This document shows positions 40,501 through 52,500 of a stretch of 64,000 bases of DNA, piece by piece. Under the pieces are notes generated by a model. The model had not been told where the DNA came from. It saw only the letters and a list, made by a program, of their open reading frames with translations, and did no database searches. Made by a program: the position numbers and the translations under genes. Source of the stretch: Edolisoma coerulescens. Lineage: Eukaryota; Chordata; Aves; Passeriformes; Campephagidae. Location: assembly GCA_013397115.1 (NCBI GenBank), contig VWZW01002760.1:1454863-1518862 (forward strand), in the 5' to 3' direction. How positions within the stretch are numbered: the first letter of the stretch is position 1; every line of letters begins with the position of its first letter.

Positions 40501-43500
40501 CCCACCTCCCCTCAGGGCTGAGCCACTGAGCCTCACATGGTTTATTTACCAGTGTGTTTGGCATTTATTTCTCCTTTGATCCCTGTTGGGTGCTAAGGCT
40601 GGAAAGTGACCCAAGTGGTGGCTGTGTTGGAGGAGGGCAGGGAGGAGATGATGGGAATGAACGTCTTACCCTGCTCTTTGTTTATAGCTTGGAGAAGAGA
40701 GCACAAATGCTGCTGAAAAGACCACAGAGCTTCCAGGGAGCCTGGAGAAAATTGAAGAGCTCCTTGGAGGGGTGGACAGCTGGGCAGCAGAGATGGGATG
40801 TCTGCTTAGCAAGATCAGTCACGAGGGGCCTGGGGAACCTGAGATGGAGGAGCATTTGCAGGTGAAAATGCTGCTCAAAATACTTGTTCCTCAGATTCTC
40901 ATCTTGCAGCATGGATTTGTGGCTTGGGTAAAATGAGCCATCATCAGTGAAGCAGAACTTCCTGTGGATTTTGTGCTGTAAAACTGGTAAAAAGTCAAGA
41001 CAGTGCTCGTGCCTTGATGTTATTTCTCAGGATCTCTCCCAGATGAGCTGTGAGTGAATCTTCCACCATTGGTGTGCCCAGATGACAAGCAGGTGCCAAT
41101 GAAGTGCTGTTGCTGCCACTGATCAGCAGCTTGTTCTTGAGTGATATTAATTACTCCTGTCCAGCACAGCACCTGGAGCAGACTAGGGCTCTGCAAGCTG
41201 CAGATTGGAGAAGGTCAGGCAGTACTTTTATTATCTATCCTCCAATGCAGGGAGGAGATTTGGCTGTATTCAAGGCTTACCCATCAAAAACTGGGATACT
41301 TGAAGTATTTTCAGCAGCGTGTGGGGTAATTTGGGGAATCTCATCTTAGAGGCAGTTGCTCTAAATATCCACAAAGAGCACAGATTAATTTCTGACAAGA
41401 AATTCCACTAGTCTCTGTTGTTTCCCGTGTCTCTCTGCCAGGGATTACCCCCAGCTCCCAGCAGATGGCAGGTGAAAATATATATATATATAACTCAGCA
41501 GCTTCAATACAAAGTCTGATTTATTTTCTTCACCTGCCAGTGAAGGTGAGACTGAACAAAGATGCCAAGCTTTGCACTGAGAAGGTTGAAGCCCTGTCTT
41601 ATGTTGCCTTTACTATTTCTGCAGCAGGGCCTGTATAACCTAATGGTGTGAAGGTGACCACCAGAAGGAGATTTCATTGAAGCTCCTTTGTGTAACTGCT
41701 GTAAATAAACAGAAATATTCTTTATTTCATTTAATCTACCTACAATAACTGTGCACCAGAATCAGTGTTGGTTTCCTGTTGCTTTGTGCCTTCTTGCACT
41801 GTGTTTAGCTGACAGATTTGGGAGTGTGAGAGACGAAAAGGATCTGTTCATCTTTTTGTAATCACAGGCATATGTTTATAAAACAAACCACATTTTGCAG
41901 TGTGATTCTAGTTTGTTAAAAAAACATGAAGTAACGAAGGACACCCTGAAATACATTCTCCAAAAATGTGGCTGGCATTGTATCTCCATGTCTGGGGGCA
42001 GGAGAGATCAGGTCACTCGTTACCTGCAGTACAATAGGTCGAGATCCAGAATAAAGCTCTGATTATCATTAGGAGAATGCTAATTGACAACTTCAAACAG
42101 GAGAAACGTGTTGAATATTCATAGATCAAAACAGCTCTAATAACGACTTTTCATGATAAATATTCAAACATGGCACACTACTCCTGCATGCAAAACACCC
42201 AGCTGCTTCCTGCCTTGCAGTGCTGAATACCACAGGAAAATCTGAGCCTTGGTATGTGCTTGCTTTTGGATGACTTCATGATCAGATGATGCATATCCAA
42301 ATGCGTGGTTTCATTTGGGAAGCTGTTTGGATGGGAGAGCACGTTTAAAAAACACATCTAATTGGCTCTGTGGCAAAGACATGGGAGGTATTGCACTGAC
42401 AGAAAGAAATTGCTTCAGCAAACAGAATCCCCTGTGGATGGCAGCAGATTTCTTTCTCTTCACACAGAGATGTTCCAGTGCAGTACACTGACCATAACTG
42501 GAATATAAGGCTTTCCTTTACCAATTATTGACCATCCATGATCAAGGCTGGCTTTTTCACTCAGTTTGTTTAAACAAAAAGACAAATAAACACTTGTAAA
42601 GGCTTCTAATGCTTTTTGTTCAACCAGAGTTTGGCTGCAAGAGGATCCTCGTGCCGAGACCAAGTTGTGGCAGCAGAAGAGTTATTGCAATCCCTGATGC
42701 AGAATGTTTCAAGTCAGGTGTTTCAGCAGCATTCTCACACCACTGGGCTGGAGGCACGAATTAAAGAAGCCAGAGACAAAGTAGAGGTACTCCTTTATAC
42801 ACATACAGATATCTCTAATTTTAGCATTGTGTGATAAGGAAGACTCCTTGTCAGTCAAGTAAAATAGAAAAGGTTCTATACTATTGGAATCAGTCTCCCA
42901 GACTCTTGTCAGGGCAAAATCTAGAACATTTCCAAGATCAGTATCTCAACTTGAAAAACTTGAGTGATGTTGTGAAGCAATAACTTAATGTAATTACTGA
43001 CTCTCAGGCGTGTTCTGAAAAGAGTTTCTTTCTTCCAAGGCTTTCATGGGTGACCTGAACAACATCTTGTCCAAATCTGAGAAAAGACCCTCAGAGAAGG
43101 AGGCTTTGCTCAATTTTGAAGAATCCCAGAAAGAACTTGAGGCCTCCATTTCAAAGGCTGTGCAACTTGTCAATCAAAAATTGAGTCCTGAGGAATGCAT
43201 TTCAAGATATGAGGTGGGTTGGTTTTCTGTACCAGCTGAATTTGAGTATTTCTAAGGGATTTGTGGTCTCTAAAAGTCTGAAGTAAGAAAAATACTGACT
43301 TTTTTTTTGTTGGTAGCTATTAATGCTTTTCTCAGTTTTCTGATTTAGCACTGTATTAACTTGGCAGACAACTTGAATGAAGAAACATAAATCTGTTTGG
43401 CAGTTTATTCAGTGCCCTGTCCTGAATTACTCCATCACTCCATCAGAACTCTTCATTTTCAGAGCTACAGCGTTCTTTTTTTTTCCTGGTTAATAATTAA

Positions 43501-46500
43501 GCTTCCCATCAAGAATCACATGCCTGAATTCTTGGGCAGGTTATTATAAGTACTGAATCTCCTCTTTTTCCCAGAGGGTAGCTGGTAAATCAAGTGTCCT
43601 GTCTCAAAATGTGGATCTCTTAAAGGGATATGGGAAATGGAAGTGCCCAAAATCTGTGTTGCCTGGTCTGGCAGAGAGAGACCTGGGTGACCATGTGCCA
43701 GGAGGGGCACAGAGCCTCATTCCAGGCCATCCTGGAGGATCCCATGGTGCTGATTGAGACCTTTCACCCTGACAGCTATGGGGCATGGCCCTGTGTATTC
43801 CCTAGGGAACAGGCAGAGTTCAGCGACCGTAATCTTTCATCTTTGGTATCAAAATTTTCCCTAAAAGTTGTTAGAAGAACAGCACCTGCTTTTCTCCATA
43901 AAGCATTCACTGATACTGCAACCTTTTGCAGATAGGCAGGGGTGGAGAATGCCTTTGTACACACCCACACCAGGGCCAAACAGCCCATATGTGCAATGTA
44001 TACATTGATTTATGCACAGTTTTTACATGCTACTGATGTCATTTTGTTAGGTAAATAAATTACATTCAGTTCTGTTTGATTTTTCATTATGCTATCTTTT
44101 TTTTTTTTTTTTGCAGGAAGCTTTTAATGCTCTGGACAATAAAGTTCTTGACAAATTCTTGAAAGCAGCTGAACAGCTGAAAAATATTTCATCTGATCAC
44201 GAGAAGCTGAAGGTGGAAGATGATGTTCGTAGGAGATGGGAGGTGAGATAATGCAGGAATAAGAATCCACTGTCTGGTCTCATTAGGCCTGGCATCTTTG
44301 AAAACCAGAGGTTTTTTTGTCACAGTATGTTCTGAGGTTTTTACTTGCTGTGTGATCCTGTCTCACCATCTCATGGGAGCAATGTGTTTTGAATTTTGCA
44401 GGCAGTTCGTCAGGAAATTGTATCCTGTGTCCAGCTCATAGTAGAAAGGGAAAAAAAGAAGTTTAATACAACTTTCAAAAAAATTAATAAGCAGTTAGGC
44501 AAAGAGAAGAAACTCCTAAGTATGGATAAAGCCAAAGGGCTCATCAAGGAACATGAGGTACCTGACACACTCCTTTTCTGCCTCTCTCTGTGAATGCTTT
44601 GCTGTCCTTCTTCTGCCTTTTTAGTTACATTGTCTGTGGAACAGGGCCCCTGTTATATAAACACAGAGCAAAGAGACCACCAAAATTATTTCTTTACATT
44701 TTTTGACTGCACATATTAGTGTTCTTGCAGACTCTTAGAATTAACCCCTTAAATAGATGGTATCTTTTTTCCATTTTTCCCCAGGTTTTTTGTATATCTT
44801 GATTTCACTCTAGAAAGTATAATAATTGATAAGGAACATTTAAAAAATATTTCACTTTTTCTGTAGTCAATAGGACATGTCTATCTGATGTCAGGGTGAA
44901 GAAGACTCGGGACCAAAATTAAAAATTGTAGTAACATAATAAATTTCAAAATCAAGCAAGAGTCATTGTAGTCTTGGGAATATAGTTGGGGAACACGTTG
45001 CCAGAAATCCTAATTTACTTTCTGGCTCAAAGAACCAAGAGAAAATAAATGTGTGTTTCTTGGTTTGACAGCTTAGACTTTTAAGAGCACTCATCCAAGA
45101 GATAATGGAAGTATAAAAAAAATATGTGAGAATAATTGCATATCCTCATGACTTAATATGAGCTTATTATCTTGTTTTTCTTGGTTTAGGCCTTTTTTTC
45201 ACACGAAGGCAGCATGAAGGAACTTAAAAAGTCTTTGGAAGACCTTAAAACATTGGGAAGACTATCAGAAGAAACTGTCCCAGGGATACAGACACTCACT
45301 GCAGACTGTGAAAAAAAGCTAGAAAAGGTTCAACAAATGGTGGCAGACACTTACACAGCACTGCTGGCTCGTGCTGGAAAAGGACAGTCCCCTCAGAAAG
45401 GGTGGGTGGCTGAGTCATGGTGTGTTGTAGCTTTATAGAAATCATTTTTACACGTAGATTTTGTGATACTCTAATGTATCTTGGTAGTACATAACTCTGT
45501 ACGTTACTGTGGGTAGTTGTACATTTAAACACTTAGTATTAAGTTTCGTAAACTAGCAAGTACAATGTTTGATTACCCTTCATCACAGCTGCACAGTTTT
45601 TAATCTTGAGCTAGGATTTCTTTTTTCCCTTTGTATTTGATATTTTGTTCTTGTAGGAACTCCATTATGGCTTCTGAGAATGGAGAAAAGTCTGGTTCTT
45701 CTCAGCAAATTGACAACCTTATGGTACAGGAGGTAAGAAGTCCAGACTTTCTGTTGGAAAACAGTGCTCTGTTGTCACAAGGAGGTCATTGCCAAAAGGA
45801 AAAAGTGTTTATTTCTCTTACTGTTTTTATTGTGATGAGACCTTGGGCCTCTGGTCAGAAATCAAAATCCCATTGTGCTTGTGAATGTGGATTAAGTAAA
45901 TATTAAAAATTAACATGCCAGCAGCAGCACTGGGCATCCTGAGAAGATGTGAGCCTCCAGCCTTGAATTATATTTTGCTGAAAAGTCATTTTCAGATGGA
46001 AGGGTCACATGGGAAGCTGTGTTCAAGTGCAAATCCCCCATAATGTCCCAGTAATTGGAACAATTTTCAGAGAACAGAGAGAGCAAAACTAGTGAAGAGT
46101 TGGAGGCATTTATCTGTATCTGTGGAAAGAAGGAATGAGCTGGCTGCAAGTATTCAAAAATTTGCTCTTTGGGTTCATGACTGAGTTTCAGCACATCTTG
46201 TATTCATGAATGGCATCTCCCATTCCTTTGGGACACATCCAGCAGCTCCTTCCTTCAGGAGTTCACAGATGTCTATTAGGCTTTGCTGTGTCTTACACAG
46301 GACGATGTGGAGGTCACTGTCACACTTTTCATTTTTACTCAGACCTCAAGACCTGCTGCAGATGCAGTTTTGGAACCAGATGTGAAACACCACAATGGAG
46401 AAAGCTGTGCAAACAAATTTGAGGAAGACGGCGATTTGGCCATGCCAACTTTGTTAGAGAGGTAATTTTGAAAGGAAAAAAATGCATGGTTGTTAAGATA

Positions 46501-49500
46501 TGATGGCATGCTAGACAAATTAATTCACAGATTAATTGAATGTGCCAAACATAAGGTGCACTTTTGCTATGCAGAACCCTGTTCTTTTTCTACTACAATT
46601 TACTGAATATTGATCTGTAATTGGTAAGGAAGCACTACAGTAGCTAAATGCTTCAAACATTAGGATTTTGTAGCAAGAACATTTTTAGCTATAAATGTTT
46701 TACTTCTTTTCTTGGACTAGAAGAGTCTGCATCTGCCTTACTAATAACTTCAAATACTGCAAAATAAAAAAACAGTGTCAAGTTTTTTAGAGAACTGGCA
46801 TTTTTACATTCATAAAACTGAATTTAGAGAATGCAGGCTGGCATTTAGACTCGAAAATTAGCCGTATGAGCAATCTCTTTAATATGTTGCTCATTTGTGC
46901 ATTATTCATTCATTTTGGACTTAAATAAAATATGTATTTGCGATAGACTGTGCTTGTTTTTTTATGGTACTCCATTGGTCAGTGAGTCCCATACCTTGAC
47001 ATGTTGCATTTAATTAAAAGTAATATTCTCTCTGAAAGTGTTTGCATCTTTCCTTAGTTTTAACACACAAAGAAGTAACCTGGAGGAACTTTTACAACTC
47101 AGCAGAGATAAAGTAGCATCTGGCTTTACTGATGAAATAAAAGGCACTTCATGCCTTCAAAATAAGCTGCTTGAACTCCAGGCAAGTATTCATCTTTTAA
47201 AAATATACCTGGTGCCTAAAGTGTTATTTTCTCATGTAGAGCACTCACTTCTCTGTTACATGTATTGCCAAGGGAAAAGCAGCATCCTTGTAACCAGGTT
47301 TATTAGAAGAAGGGAAATCAAAGATTTAGGATTCAGCAGAGCTGCATTCCTGCTTAGCAGTGGAGTTTTGCAGGTGTTGCTGAAAGAAGAAATCTGTGTC
47401 TTTATGTTTGTTATCTGCAGGCTGAAATAGGTGTAATGGGGAAAAAAAACTACAGAAAGGAGCTTTTTCTGTCAGCAGGAATGGCAAGTGATAGAGATGG
47501 CCAGGGCTGCAGGAGCTGCCAGAGTTGAACCATCAGGTGACGTTTGTGCAGAATGGAACTGTTCCAGGACTTATAACTTGGTTAGGTTTGTGGGATCCTT
47601 AAGGCGACAGCAAAAGGCACAGAGTTTATGTTGAAAAACTGATTATTGCAATTTTTCAAGGCCTTGCTTGAAAGGACTACAAAGCCTTATTGAGCATCTC
47701 AGAACTTGGTTCAGTTCTACATTTGTTTTTCTTTTGAACATAGCTAGGTGGAGATATTTTCATTCTTGTTGTAAAAATGGCTGGCCCGTATTTATTGAAC
47801 CTTTTATAAAATGTAGCCAAGGCATATAGCTGACATGGAAATTGTCATCATAAAAAGTTGCTAGAGGTTTGCATGCAGCTAAAAATTGAGTCTTAAAGGG
47901 GAGAAAAGGCAATGAATGCTCTTACTTTCAAGTGATGTTTTCACTGTTTTCGTAGGGACTCTTGTGACTGTAGTTTTATGAAGTGTCCACTGAGAAATAC
48001 AGGATCATATTCATGCATTAGTACTGCTTATCTTCTAGGTAATAGACAGTGAAATCAGTTCTGGTTGGACACAATTGGAAAATATCTCATCTACCTTAGA
48101 AAATCTGGTGGCTGAAGTGCAGCAGGCTGCTGTCTCTGAGGCAAGAAACAAGCTACAAGGGGAGTGGAAAGAACTTCAGGATGTTATAAGTACCAGGTAT
48201 AAAATAACACTTCATGATATTAGCTAAGCAATTGTAACTAATTATGTGTGTTGTGAAGGGAATAGTGTGTGTTGCAGAAAATACCTGCACATTTTTAACC
48301 TTTTCTTCATTGCATAAAATTAAGCTGTTCTTAATTTTTCTTCATTCATGCATGGCAGATAATGTGAGTCTCCCCAAGAAGAACAGAGCCAGATCTTTGT
48401 AACATAACTGCAATATTCCCATATATTGCTATTATTTCCTTTCATCTTTTGGTTAAATTCTTGGTGATTCACACTGCTTTTCTCATTAATCAAAGAAAAA
48501 CTCATTTGACCTCAGGAGGAGGAGGATTAGATCTGTTAGGCAGTTACATTATTTTTGTGGCTTTCTGTGCTTAAAAATATTGAGTGTCTTTTCTTGCTTG
48601 CTTTCCCAGTTCATGTTTTGTTACCTTTCTTGCAGAATGAACTCTTTAAGGACTGCTTTGGAAATTGTTTTGCCGATAGAAAATGAATCCATCCTTCTCT
48701 GTGAATTGGATCAGCGGCTGAAGAAAAAGGACATCCAGCAGTTTAATCTGATGAACAGTGACCTTGCTTATAGGGAATTGAAGGTAAGGGAAGATGCAGA
48801 GACCACACCCTAGCAAGGATAGATTTTAATGTCTAGGAAGCAGGGAACTTCATGGGATTTTCACTCAGGAGGTTGGGACTGCTTACAAGAGTTCCCAAAG
48901 CTTTTAAAATCTGTAACAGCATTTTAGTCCCTGTGTTTTAAACATCATTGGTCCTATAGAGCCAGCCAGGGACCCTCAGTAGGGTCTGCTGTAAAAACCA
49001 TTGTTAACATTTCATTGTAGGTTTGGACCTTCCTTTGATGCAGTTTTGTGGTGTTCCCACCTGGCCTTGTATCACTTTGTGGAGTCATACACATAATTTG
49101 CTGTTAATTTATGAGCTTGTCCAAGCTTGCCCGTGTCACATCTGCTGGAGAACCTGAGCACAGCTCAGGATGGGTTTGGAAGCTCTGTGTGTGTGCAGTA
49201 ATTGTTCACCTGCTATCAATATCTGATCCCCAGGCCCTTGTCCACTAGGCAGGGTGAATATTGTTTTATTCTTGGCTTGCTCTCTGGGCTGAGCACACTG
49301 ACAGCTCACAGAACTACAAGTTTGCATTTGTCTGCCCTTGGCTCTCCAGTGAAGTAGGGTTTAGGTCTCTCAAGCTGTAGAGCAGAGAGCATGTGTACTC
49401 TGTCTGACCAGTTTTGGCTGCAAGGACCCAGAATTTTTGCCCAGCTCTCTGCACAGCTGGGCTTTCACAACCCTGGCACAAGTGCTCTTTGAGGGCTGTA

Positions 49501-52500
49501 ACCAGAGAGCCTGCAGGCTGCACCAGGAGATTTTTAAATGCATGGACGTCTGCTCCAAAAGTATAGCATAAAGAACCAAAAAGATGGCAGAGTAATAAAT
49601 ATCTCTGTGCCTGCCTGTGCTCTGACTGATGTCCTGCTGTGAGAGCCTGCTGCTTTCAGTCCCAGGACTCAATAATCATTTTTCTCTCCTTCTTGCCTGA
49701 TTGCTGGAAGGAGTCTTGAGCTTTCTGTAGTGCTGATCAAATTCCCTGTGTGTGGAATAACATTTTATTTGATGATTTTGTTCCTTTTCCTTCCTTCCAC
49801 TGACATCCAGCATAGGTTTTCTATCTTAACCACCCTGTTTAGCATCCTTTTTTACTGCTAGTATAGTTTGTTTTTCAGTCATAGGTTCAGCTTGAATGCA
49901 GGATAGATGTTTTCTTTCACTTGCTAACACTGTTGGTCATTCTCTCAATTTCAGGAGCTGCAGAGATCCATATTAAATCAGATTGAAGTGTGCAAACAAT
50001 TGGAACACCTAGATAGTTCAGCAAGGGATGAATTTAATCCAATAGACCTGCAAGCAGCAAGCAAAATTATGATTTACTACCAAAACCAGCTTGAAGAAAT
50101 GAGCCATAAAATGCAGATCCGTGAGACAGTCCTTAAAGATCTGGAAGCTTTTATGGCCTCACTGAGGAAGATCCAGTCTTCCATCAAATGTTTCCCAGAT
50201 CCCCCAGATCGACCTGAAATACAGGGAAAAGCTTTGAGGGAGGCTGCACAAGAAGTTTCTCATATGGCAGAAGAGGCAAAATGTTTGGATGAACGCCTGA
50301 AGACTGTTGATATCTGTTTGGAAGATGCTGAATGTGGGAGAAAGACTTGCTGTGAAAACCTTGTTCTGACTTTATCTGAAGAGCTAAATGCTATTTATGA
50401 TCCCCTAAGTGAGCAGGTGCTTACAGAAGAAAAAGACTTATACAAGACTTTCTCCAGAAAAAACAGTGAACTCCTTAAAAACATTCAGGATCTACGTGAC
50501 AGAATTAACAAAATAGGCTTGAAGGACCCAACGATTCCAGCTATTCAAAAAAGGTGAATTCTTTTTTAAAGCTCTTTTAACTTCATAATTTCAGTGGAGT
50601 CAGCCTGTGACCCCTCTGCAGGAGAGCACTGAAATTGGAAGTATCTGTGGAACATTGACAGAAGCTGTGAATTTTTTATTTGTTCCATCACAGCCTGAAA
50701 AAGGAAACCGTCTCCATTTTTTAAACTCCTTTATATATGTGTGTTTGAAGCAGCATTGAAGAAGAAAAAAATAGGAGATCCATTATTGTGATCTTAGTTT
50801 TCAGTAAGAAAACTGTCAAACAGGGAGATGGGTCCCCTTGCTGGGCGCTGATGCACCTGATCTGAAACTCTGCGGTGTCAGATGGACCAACTGCACTTGC
50901 CTTTTAATACAAATTAATTTCACTGTGTTCATCCTTTAGGATTTGGATTATTTTCTCGCAGTGCTGAGGTCAGCATAACTCATCTGAGGGCCTGTGTCAG
51001 ATTAAATGAATTGAAGATCAAATTAGACTTTTTATGATGTCATTAAATACAGTATGTGGAGCTCAGGATGAATTTCTAGGGAACTTGATAATTACATTGT
51101 GAACCAAATCAAGGCCTTACTTTAATATAAGGCTGTATTTCATTTTTTTCTAATAAAGGATAAAATCATTAACAGAATTGGAAAAGGAATTGGATCGTGC
51201 TGCTGCTGAAATGAAACCTGTGCAAGAAATTGCTAATAAGCTCCCACAGATCGATGAGGAGAAAGCAGAGGAAGCAAATGAGCAGTGCAGAGTTACAGAG
51301 AGGTTATGGGAGGATACAAAGCTCTTGCTTGCTGAATGGTAAGGAGAAAAACTGCATTTTAAAGTAGTGTTGTACAAGTAAGAAGTTTGCTTGTGAAATC
51401 AAACAGAAAAAAGCCCCAGACCATACCTCAAAGTAAAGGAAACACTGATACAGTGGCAGGTGCTACCATTGAGGTGACATAAACTGTCATTAAGCCAAGA
51501 ATTGCACATGGAAATTTGCAGCCAAAGCTCATGAATTTTGCATTTTTTTAAAACATCACAGTCCCATCGTTTAGCAGCTATGCAGTGATGTGTTGGGCTT
51601 TATTTGTATCCAGAAGAAAAACCTGGCTGCTGCTGGGAATGGTGTGTCTTCTGTATTTGCTGTGAATTTCATGCCAGCACACTGAAAAAGAAAAGACAAA
51701 CTGAAACAAACGGAAAAGGGCAGCTGGGAAAACGGCCTCTTCTGCAGCAAAATAAAAGGAGCTTGGATTGTCTGTGAGAGTGGGGACTGGGAAAGGCTGT
51801 GGTTGATCACCTGGGGCATCTGTGCTTCAGACACAGTTTTTGAAGAAGCCCAGAGGCTTTGCATGGACTGGCACGGTTCTGGTTAATTCTCACGGCTTGC
51901 ACAAGTGGGGGTAACCTGTTTTCATACCCCACTGAAGGATGGCCTGATGTCCACCATCCAAGCTGCTGTGAGATCAGCTGCAAGTGGTATTTCAGTTTAC
52001 TGGTGACCGAGGTCACCTTTCCAGTGCAGAGGATCATATGAACACAATTGCTCATCACAGTTAAATGTGGACCAGACCTATGGTGGTCAAGGGCATTTCT
52101 GATTCCAAAAACTGTCTGGGTACCACACAGGTATCACACATTATTGCAGAATTTAAGACTGGTACAGTTCATCACTCCTTTTCTCTCATCCAAACATAGT
52201 TGTCAAACTCCCCACGTGTGTGAATACAGGAGAAGGAAGCAGACAGGAGGTTGAGGCTGCAGGTTTTTGCTTAGGCCATAAATAATACATCTCTTTTTCA
52301 TAGCCAGGAGCAGTGTGCAAGGGTTCTGGAGCTCCTGAAGCAGTATCAAAGCTGCAAAACGAGTCTGACCAGCATCATCCAGAAACAGGAGATTGTGCTT
52401 TCCCAGCAAACTTCTTACATGGGGAAGGAGAATTTGAACAGACTAATAGCAAAGGTGAGTAACAGGAGCTTAGTGGAAAGGAAAGAAAAGCCTTTCCTGG

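Noticed and set aside
43630..43935. 102-codon frame as an extra SYNE2 exon
   Set aside because: Exons 19 and 20 already join in phase 0 and match mammalian nesprin-2 without an insert. The translation is not helical rod-like.
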